Assembly (NCBI GenBank): GCA_028684405.1
Contig: JAQUGA010000058.1
Span: 1 to 12,479, forward strand
DNA: 12,479 nt
Direction of reading: 5' to 3'
Origin: Bacteroidales bacterium
GTDB lineage: Bacteria > Bacteroidota > Bacteroidia > Bacteroidales > WCHB1-69
Below the pieces are notes generated by a model. The model was given only the letters and a program-made list of their open reading frames with translations, searched no databases and had not been told where the DNA came from. The translations under genes were made by a program, and so were the position numbers. Each line of letters begins with the position of its first letter. Positions within the stretch are counted from its first letter, which is position 1. This document shows positions 7,595 to 12,479 of the stretch, in pieces.

Positions 7595-9373
7595 ATGAAA
7601 AGAATCTCATTTATCTTAGTTGTCGCTCTACTTTTTTCTTCGACAACACAATTTTTGTTCAGCCAAACACCTACGGAAGATTATCGACAAAACAATGAAA
7701 AACTGTCAACCATGCTTCAGTTGATGAAATTTGCGTACGTCGATACCATTCGATTAGAAAAATATGTAGAAAAAGCTATTGTTGAAATGTTGAAAGATTT
7801 GGATCCTCATTCTACCTACATTTCAAAAGAAGAAGTACAACGAACCAATGAACCTTTGCTAGGAAATTTTGAAGGTGTAGGGATTCAATTTCAGATTATT
7901 AAAGATACAATTGTGGTTGCAGCCGTTATCAATGGCGGTCCTTCCGAAAAAGTTGGAATTATGGCTGGCGATAAGTTTTTGAAAGTTGATACCGCCATAG
8001 CAACCGGAAAAGAGATTAATAATAAATGGGTTTTCGACCGATTGAGAGGTGCCAAAGATACTGAAGTTAATCTTACTATTTTGCGCAGAGGACATTCTAA
8101 GCCCTTGCAATTCAGGGTTATTCGCGATAAAATCCCCATCAATAGCATCGATGTTTATTTTATGGTGAGCTCGGATGTGGGCTACATCAAGCTAGACCGT
8201 TTTGCACAAACTACCATGGATGAGTTTAAAATGGCTTTGAGCGATTTAAAAACTAAGGGAATGAAGCATTTAGTCTTGGATTTACGAGGCAATTCCGGTG
8301 GATATTTAAATACAGCAATTCAATTATCGGATGAATTTTTGGAAAAAAACAAATTGATTGTGTATACCGAAGGAGCGAATGTTCCAAAGCAGACCTTTAA
8401 TTCTACGGATAAAGGATCGTTTAAAAAAGGACGTTTGGTCGTTATGATCGACGAAGGTTCCGCTTCTGCTAGTGAAATTGTGTCTGGAGCCGTTCAAGAT
8501 TGGGACAGAGGAATTATTATGGGACGTCGTTCTTTTGGAAAAGGACTTGTTCAAAAACCTTATAATTTTAATGATGGATCGATTGTTCGATTCACAACCA
8601 GCAGATACTACACGCCTACTGGCAGATCAATTCAAAAACCGTATGATGATGGAGTGGAAGAGTATTACAAGGATTTGGCTCGTCGTCGCGACCACAACGA
8701 ATTTTTTAATGCAGATAGCATCAAATTCCCCGATTCTTTGCAATATAAAACCCCAGCAGGAAGAATTGTATATGGCGGTGGTGGCATTATGCCCGATATT
8801 TTTATCCCCATTGATACCAATCGCACCTCTCTTTTCTATGCAAAATTGGCAAGAGCGGGTTTGTTCAATTTGTTTACGATGAATATTTTGGATGAAAAAA
8901 GAGATGAGCTGAAAACTCAATATCCTACTTCTGAGGATTTTAGTTTGAATTTTAAAGTTGATTCCAAAATGATGGAAGATTTTATGGCGTTTGCTGCCAA
9001 AGAGGGTGTAGTAGATAGTTTGGAATTTGATTTTGTTGCTGAAATGAAAAACTTTATGGAACAAAATAAAGACTCCATCAATACACTTTACTCGTCTGTG
9101 GATTTGGTAAATCCTGAAAAAATTCAAAAACATATTGGAATTATGTTTACAGAATATATTGACAAACAAGTGACTGAATATATGAAAGCCCGTGATAATT
9201 TTGAAACAAAAAAGTATATTGGGTATCAAATTAAAACTCTTCTTGCAAGAAATTTATATGGAATTACATCTGGTTTGCAAATTTGGTTTGAAGTTGATGA
9301 TATGTATAACCAAGCAATAGAAACCATCAAAGACGAAAAACTCTTTAAAAAGATGAAAATCCAACATAATTAA
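7595..9373 (+). CDS. S41-family C-terminal processing peptidase with PDZ domain
   Basis: This 592-residue serine peptidase belongs to the CtpA/Tsp (Prc) family, which cleaves proteins near exposed C-termini in the periplasm. It has a signal peptide (1-24, ending LFSQ), an N-terminal helical region with LDPHSTYIS (69-77), a PDZ domain (about 85-175) and the S41 protease core (about 190-350). The catalytic pair is readable: Ser291 in EGSASASEI and Lys316 in SFGKGLVQ, 25 residues apart as in E. coli Tsp (Ser430/Lys455). LVLDLRGNSGG (226-236) is another family hallmark. A charged helical C-terminal region of about 190 residues follows, as in other Bacteroidota copies. It heads an operon; the M28 gene starts 10 bp after its stop. 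The substrate cannot be told from the sequence. Confidence 0.93.
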   Translation: MKRISFILVVALLFSSTTQFLFSQTPTEDYRQNNEKLSTMLQLMKFAYVDTIRLEKYVEKAIVEMLKDLDPHSTYISKEEVQRTNEPLLGNFEGVGIQFQIIKDTIVVAAVINGGPSEKVGIMAGDKFLKVDTAIATGKEINNKWVFDRLRGAKDTEVNLTILRRGHSKPLQFRVIRDKIPINSIDVYFMVSSDVGYIKLDRFAQTTMDEFKMALSDLKTKGMKHLVLDLRGNSGGYLNTAIQLSDEFLEKNKLIVYTEGANVPKQTFNSTDKGSFKKGRLVVMIDEGSASASEIVSGAVQDWDRGIIMGRRSFGKGLVQKPYNFNDGSIVRFTTSRYYTPTGRSIQKPYDDGVEEYYKDLARRRDHNEFFNADSIKFPDSLQYKTPAGRIVYGGGGIMPDIFIPIDTNRTSLFYAKLARAGLFNLFTMNILDEKRDELKTQYPTSEDFSLNFKVDSKMMEDFMAFAAKEGVVDSLEFDFVAEMKNFMEQNKDSINTLYSSVDLVNPEKIQKHIGIMFTEYIDKQVTEYMKARDNFETKKYIGYQIKTLLARNLYGITSGLQIWFEVDDMYNQAIETIKDEKLFKKMKIQHN

Positions 9374-9383
9374 TTTTACGTTT

Positions 9384-10691
9384 ATGTCTTTTCAAAAATT
9401 TTGGATTTTTTTTCTAACAATATATTTTTCTTGTGGATTTTTAAAAGCACAAGATACTGCCTATGTCAGAAATGTTGTTAATGCTTTAACATCGCCAGAG
9501 ATGTATGGTAGAGCCTACATAAACAAAGGCGATTCATTGGCGGCAGATTTTATTGCTTCCGAATTTCAAAAACTTAATCTTCTGTCGTTCGAGAAAGATT
9601 ATTATCAAAATTTCCAAATTGCAACCAATACATTTCCTGGAAAAATGGATTTGTCTATTAATAATTCTATTCTATTAAAACCTTTTTTTGATTTTCGTAT
9701 CGTGCCCTCATCTAAAGGGATTCAAGGAAGCTTTGAATTAAAAGAAATTCCATACAAAGAATTGACTTCTGTGCGGAAGTTGCGAAAGCGTTTGTCGAAA
9801 AATGATTATACCAATTCCATTATCTATTTTGATTTTTCAAAAGCATCGGATAAAGAGCGAAAAAAATTAGAATTTCAAAATCAAAAAATGTTAGCACAAA
9901 TCAATATTTTTGATTCAAAAGGAATTTTAATTATTGATAAAACTTTGCCTGCATGGGGTTTATCATCAGGAAGAACACTTCGTCCAGATATTTTGGTGAA
10001 TGTTTTGGCCGAGAATTTCCCCAAAAAACCAAAAACGATTCGCTTAAATATTGCAAATCAACATTTTTCATCCTACAAAACCCAGAATGTTATGGCATAC
10101 ATCAAAGGGAAACACCAGCCGGATACTTTTTTGGTTTTAGGAGCTCATTACGATCATTTGGGAATGATGGGATCCGATGTGTATTTTCCGGGAGCCAACG
10201 ATAACGCCAGTGGAACAGCTGCTGTTTTAGATCTTGCTCGCTTCTATAGTCAGCCCAAAAATCAGCCCTATTATTCGATGGCTTTTTTTCTTTTTAGTGC
10301 CGAAGAAGCCGGTATTTTAGGCTCAAAATTTTATACTGAAAATCCATATTTCCCTTTGCAAAATATTAAATTCATGTTGAATTTGGATATGGTCGGAGCT
10401 GGTGAGAAGGGTTTGGCTGTGGTAAACGCAATTCCCAACGAAAAAGCATACAATATAATTGATTCATTAAATACAGAATATAAATATTTTCCAAGCTTAA
10501 GAAAAAGAGGGGAAGCGGCCAACAGCGATCATTATTTTTTTCATGCCCAAGGCGTTCCTGCTTTCTTTTTCTATACCATGGGCGATTCTGGCCCCTATCA
10601 TCATCCGCACGATAATTCAAATCGCTTGACGCTTTCGGGATATTCAAATTTGTTTGAGATAATTACTAAATTTGTGGAAATATACCGCTAA
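9384..10691 (+). CDS. M28-family zinc peptidase (aminopeptidase-like), exported
   Basis: The 435-residue protein starts with a signal peptide (1-23, ending LKAQ). Residues 24-240 form a diverged N-terminal region, and 241-435 carry the M28 catalytic domain. The two-zinc site can be assigned by comparison with Vibrio/Aeromonas aminopeptidase: His255 in GAHYDH, bridging Asp273 in GANDNASG, general base Glu307 and ligand Glu308 in SAEEAG, Asp335 in LNLDMVG, and His406 in YHHPHD. All are present, so an active di-zinc peptidase is expected. It probably trims peptides in the periplasm or outside the cell. Co-transcription with an S41 endopeptidase would give two successive proteolytic activities, although a direct partnership is only inferred. 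The rsmI start codon is 2 bp after its stop. Confidence 0.92.
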   Translation: MSFQKFWIFFLTIYFSCGFLKAQDTAYVRNVVNALTSPEMYGRAYINKGDSLAADFIASEFQKLNLLSFEKDYYQNFQIATNTFPGKMDLSINNSILLKPFFDFRIVPSSKGIQGSFELKEIPYKELTSVRKLRKRLSKNDYTNSIIYFDFSKASDKERKKLEFQNQKMLAQINIFDSKGILIIDKTLPAWGLSSGRTLRPDILVNVLAENFPKKPKTIRLNIANQHFSSYKTQNVMAYIKGKHQPDTFLVLGAHYDHLGMMGSDVYFPGANDNASGTAAVLDLARFYSQPKNQPYYSMAFFLFSAEEAGILGSKFYTENPYFPLQNIKFMLNLDMVGAGEKGLAVVNAIPNEKAYNIIDSLNTEYKYFPSLRKRGEAANSDHYFFHAQGVPAFFFYTMGDSGPYHHPHDNSNRLTLSGYSNLFEIITKFVEIYR

Positions 10692-10693
10692 AA

Positions 10694-11368
10694 ATGGCAA
10701 AATTAATCATTGTTCCAACTCCCATCGGCAATTTGGAAGACATTACACTAAGAGCTATTAAGGTTCTGAAAGAGTGTGACTTAATTCTTTGTGAAGACAC
10801 CCGAACCAGTTCGAAACTGTTGCGCCATCTTCAAATTGACAAGCCGTGCATTGCGTATCATATGAACAATGAGCATAAGAGTTTGTCTCGATTTATAGAT
10901 GTGATAAAATCTAAAGAAAATGTATGTTTAATCTCAGATGCTGGTACGCCAGCCATTTCTGATCCTGGTTTTTTGATTGTACGCGAGTGCATAAAAAATG
11001 AAATTGAGGTGGAATGTTTGCCCGGACCTACCGCTTTTGTTCCCGCCTTGGTAGCTTCTGGAATTCCTTGTGATCGTTTTTTCTTTTATGGTTTTCTGCC
11101 GCATAAAAAAGGTCGTCAAACTGCTCTTATTGGTTTAGCAGAAATGGAGAATACAGTCGTTTTATATGAATCTCCGCATCGTTTGATAAAAGCTTTGGAA
11201 CAAATTAAGGAATTTTTTGGCGAGAATCGTCAAGTTTGTGTGGCTCGCGAAATTTCTAAAATATATGAATCATACATTAGAGGAACTGCCGATGAGGTAC
11301 TAAATCATTACAAAGAAAAGGAAAGTATTAAAGGCGAAATTGTAATAATTGTAGCAGGAAAAGAGTGA
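10694..11368 (+). CDS. rsmI: 16S rRNA (cytidine(1402)-2'-O)-methyltransferase RsmI
   Basis: RsmI methylates the 2'-OH of C1402 in 16S rRNA, using S-adenosylmethionine, in the ribosomal decoding centre. The 224-residue sequence shows the tetrapyrrole-methylase-like fold signatures in order: VPTPIGNLEDIT (7-18), EDTRTSSKLL (34-43), SDAGTPAISDPG (81-92), LPGPTA (109-114), YESPHR (158-163) and KGEIVI (213-218). It ends shortly after KGEIVI and lacks the C-terminal extension of the about 286-residue E. coli enzyme; this short form is, as far as I recall, usual in Bacteroidota and not a truncation. It is the third gene of the operon behind two exported peptidases, with no visible promoter of its own, so it is probably transcribed from the S41 promoter. 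Confidence 0.95.
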   Translation: MAKLIIVPTPIGNLEDITLRAIKVLKECDLILCEDTRTSSKLLRHLQIDKPCIAYHMNNEHKSLSRFIDVIKSKENVCLISDAGTPAISDPGFLIVRECIKNEIEVECLPGPTAFVPALVASGIPCDRFFFYGFLPHKKGRQTALIGLAEMENTVVLYESPHRLIKALEQIKEFFGENRQVCVAREISKIYESYIRGTADEVLNHYKEKESIKGEIVIIVAGKE

Positions 11369-11381
11369 GTTTTGATATTAA

Positions 11382-11483
11382 GGGGTTGAAGGGATTGAAA
11401 AAGATTGAAAAAGATTGAAGGGATTGAAAAAGATTGAAAAAGATTGAGGGGATTGAAGGGATTGAAAAAGATTGAGGGGATTG
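11382..11483. repeat. Tandem array of 11 GATTGA-core units
   Basis: Eleven units run head to tail. Short 9-base units are A/GGGGATTGA and long 10-base units are AAAAGATTGA. The first (GGGGTTGA) and last (GGGGATTG) are partial. The order is S S L L S L L S S L S, so a 29-base S-L-L block occurs twice (11390-11418 and 11419-11447). The array starts 13 bases after the rsmI stop codon. Every plus-strand unit carries TGA, while the minus strand is free of stops. Variation between units is mostly an AAAA/AGG switch before GATTGA, which suggests growth by slippage or block duplication. No spacers are present, so it is not a CRISPR array. Confidence 0.9.
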
Positions 11484-11527
11484 CCTTCGGACATCGAGCG
11501 GAGCGATGCAGTGAGCGGAGTCGAACC
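11484..11527. repeat. GAGCGGAG mosaic element abutting the array
   Basis: Directly after the last GATTG unit the composition turns GC-rich. GAGCGGAG occurs twice (11496-11503 and 11513-11520), and CATCG/CGATG (11492-11496 and 11504-11508) forms a small dyad around the first copy. TTCG (11486-11489) and CGAA (11522-11525) bracket the block. GAGCGGAGTCGAA resembles a motif I recall as widely dispersed between genes in Bacteroidota genomes; that recollection was not checked here. It is probably a copy of such a dispersed element. Confidence 0.6.
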
Positions 11528-11586
11528 TGTAGAGAATATTCAGTGGGAAATTCTTAAAAAATCATTATAGTATTACTTCAAAAACA

Positions 11587-11642
11587 AAAAAACAGATTCC
11601 TCATTTCACTTTGTTTCATTCGGAATAAGGAATCTGTTTTTT
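11587..11642. terminator. Bidirectional terminator between rsmI and creD
   Basis: AAAAAACAGATTCCT (11587-11601) and AGGAATCTGTTTTTT (11628-11642) are perfect 15-base inverted arms around a 26-base loop. A tracts on the left and T tracts on the right let it stop transcription from rsmI and, on the other strand, from creD. The loop (CATTTCACTTTGTTTCATTC and following) is longer than in a minimal terminator and looks like a dispersed repeat fragment. Confidence 0.75.
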
Positions 11643-11681
11643 GCAGCTCATTTTATTTAAAATTACGGCTCATATTTGCTG

Positions 11682-11758
11682 TTATACCGATACGGTTTCT
11701 GTAATAGTCCAATTCAATAAACATCTTTTGCACTATAACAGAAACTCTATCGGCATAA
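11682..11758. repeat. Long imperfect inverted repeat beside the creD 3' end
   Basis: The arm at 11682-11708 and the reverse complement of the arm at 11732-11758 agree at 23 of 27 positions. The shared cores are CCGATA and GTTTCTGT on the left arm, and ACAGAAAC and TATCGG on the right. The loop is 23 bases. There is no T tract, so it is not a typical terminator. It may be a structured 3' end of the creD mRNA, a small mobile-element remnant, or the end of a decayed gene. Confidence 0.6.
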
Positions 11759-11827
11759 ACCATACTAAAACCAAATTATCCTATGGACTAATTTGATTTA
11801 AGTATGCTATTATTTGAGCGGAAAGAC

Positions 11828-12479
11828 TTATTTTTCTGAGCCCCATTCTATTTTTCGAGAAAAGTACATCAGGATTGCCAAAACAAAGAATACGCCGATG
11901 CTTCCGATGAGCAATGAATAATCTTCGACTTGCAGAGTCGTATACAAAAACAGATAAATAGAAGCCAGCGAAACACCTAAAATAGCTGTAGATTTTAAGG
12001 ATTTAATCATCGAATAGGTATAGCTAAGAATCAGCGAAATAACGGCTGTTGCCGACACAATATAGGCCCAAGTAAACGGAATATGTTCTGATAGCGAGAG
12101 CAACAAACTGTAGAATATGATTAATGCAGCTCCGATAAAAAAGTATTGGATAAAATGAATTCTGCGTTTTTGGAACCGTTCAAAGAAGAAGATCAGCGTA
12201 AAAGTTAGGAAAATAAACATAATGGCATATTTTGCCGAACGTTCTGTTTTTAAATATTGGTCAACAGGGAACAGTAATTTTACGCCAAATTGTGAAGATT
12301 CAATGCTGTTGTTGTTTCCAATCCATTGTTGTGGATAATTTCTGTTTAAATTTAGCACATTCCAATCAGCAGTAAAGCCATCGGCTGTAATATTTCGATG
12401 GTCTGGCAAAAAGGATCCATCAAAGCGAGGTGAATTCCATGGGGATGAAATTTTCACCATTGTTTCTTTGCCAACAGGG
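11828..12479 (-). CDS. creD: Inner-membrane protein CreD (C-terminal part; 5' end outside window)
   Basis: The minus-strand frame is open from the window edge to a TAA at 11828-11830, giving 217 codons of the C-terminal part. An internal methionine at 12460 is not the start, since PVGKETMVKISSPW is continuous through it. The visible part begins in the periplasmic domain, with SPRFDGSFLPDHR, LNLNRNYPQQW and FGVKLLFPVDQYLKTERSAKY, all typical of CreD. About five transmembrane helices follow, including the conserved RRIHFIQYFFIGAALIIFYSLLL and SEHIPF region. CreD is a membrane protein linked to envelope integrity and, in some bacteria, to the CreBC response to beta-lactams; its molecular action is unclear. 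Its regulator, if nearby, would be upstream and is outside the window. The gene converges on rsmI. Confidence 0.93.
   Translation of the reverse strand, partial: PVGKETMVKISSPWNSPRFDGSFLPDHRNITADGFTADWNVLNLNRNYPQQWIGNNNSIESSQFGVKLLFPVDQYLKTERSAKYAIMFIFLTFTLIFFFERFQKRRIHFIQYFFIGAALIIFYSLLLSLSEHIPFTWAYIVSATAVISLILSYTYSMIKSLKSTAILGVSLASIYLFLYTTLQVEDYSLLIGSIGVFFVLAILMYFSRKIEWGSEK

Larger units (their letters stand above)
11369..11827. other. Repeat-rich convergent intergenic region, 459 bp
   Basis: This region lies between the 3' ends of rsmI (+) and creD (-). It holds, in order, a GATTGA tandem array, a GAGCGGAG mosaic, a bidirectional terminator and a long imperfect hairpin. Only a 36-codon minus-strand frame (11653-11763) is seen, and it is largely built from the hairpin arms, so I do not call a gene. 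Confidence 0.7.

Noticed and set aside
8627..9229. 200-codon open frame on the minus strand inside the S41 peptidase gene
   Set aside because: It lies wholly antisense to a gene with an intact catalytic core, has a low-complexity Phe/Ile/His-rich product, and shows no recognisable domain.
11382..11483. Possible CRISPR-like array downstream of rsmI
   Set aside because: Units are 9-10 bases and directly adjacent with no unique spacers, and no cas genes are present.
11653..11763. 36-codon minus-strand frame (MVYADRVSV... to NMSRNFK) as a small gene or barrel-protein remnant
   Set aside because: Most of it is the two arms and loop of an inverted repeat, there is an in-frame stop four codons upstream of its ATG, and no family is recognisable.
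11828..12460. Treating the methionine at 12460 as the start of a complete 210-residue protein
   Set aside because: The frame continues upstream to the window edge without a stop, and the CreD family is about twice this length, so the gene is cut by the window.

Overview
The window reads as chromosomal DNA from a member of the Bacteroidota. The base composition is AT-rich. Start codons lack clear Shine-Dalgarno sequences, and promoter-like sites match the TTG/TAnnTTTG pattern of the phylum. The gene families are also typical of it: a type IX secretion (T9SS) PorU2-type sortase with a PorV/PorQ-family barrel, a TonB-dependent receptor with an N-terminal carboxypeptidase-regulatory-like domain, a Cys/His-rich HYC_CC_PP-like protein, a short RsmI, and CreD. 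I cannot name a genus. No rRNA, tRNA, CRISPR array, insertion sequence or phage gene was found.

Layout. (1) Positions 1-3596, minus strand: a two-gene operon, a PorV/PorQ-family outer-membrane protein followed 6 bp later by a C25-family (gingipain-like) PorU2-type protein whose 3' end is off the window. (2) 3597-4019: a divergent intergenic region with a good promoter for the plus-strand gene. (3) 4020-4475: a single-gene unit for a small TM2-domain membrane protein, closed by a perfect-dyad terminator. (4) 4554-7329: a Cys/His-rich exported or membrane protein and a TonB-dependent receptor, probably working together in metal (likely copper) handling at the outer membrane. (5) 7330-7594: a long-loop hairpin, then a promoter. 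(6) 7595-11368: an apparent operon of S41 C-terminal processing peptidase, M28 zinc aminopeptidase-like protein and rsmI, with gaps of 10 and 2 bp. (7) 11369-11827: 459 bp without a gene, packed with repeats: an 11-unit GATTGA array, a GAGCGGAG-containing mosaic, a bidirectional terminator and a second long imperfect hairpin. (8) 11828 to the end, minus strand: the C-terminal half of creD.

How the genes work together. Most products are exported or envelope proteins: the T9SS attachment pair, the receptor with its Cys-rich partner, two exported peptidases and CreD. RsmI (ribosomal RNA methylation) is the only clear cytoplasmic housekeeping enzyme. I see no clear new defence or mobile system. 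The least explained material is the repeat-rich tail after rsmI, the two intergenic hairpins, and the pairing of a Cys-rich protein with a receptor that has a double cysteine in its plug.
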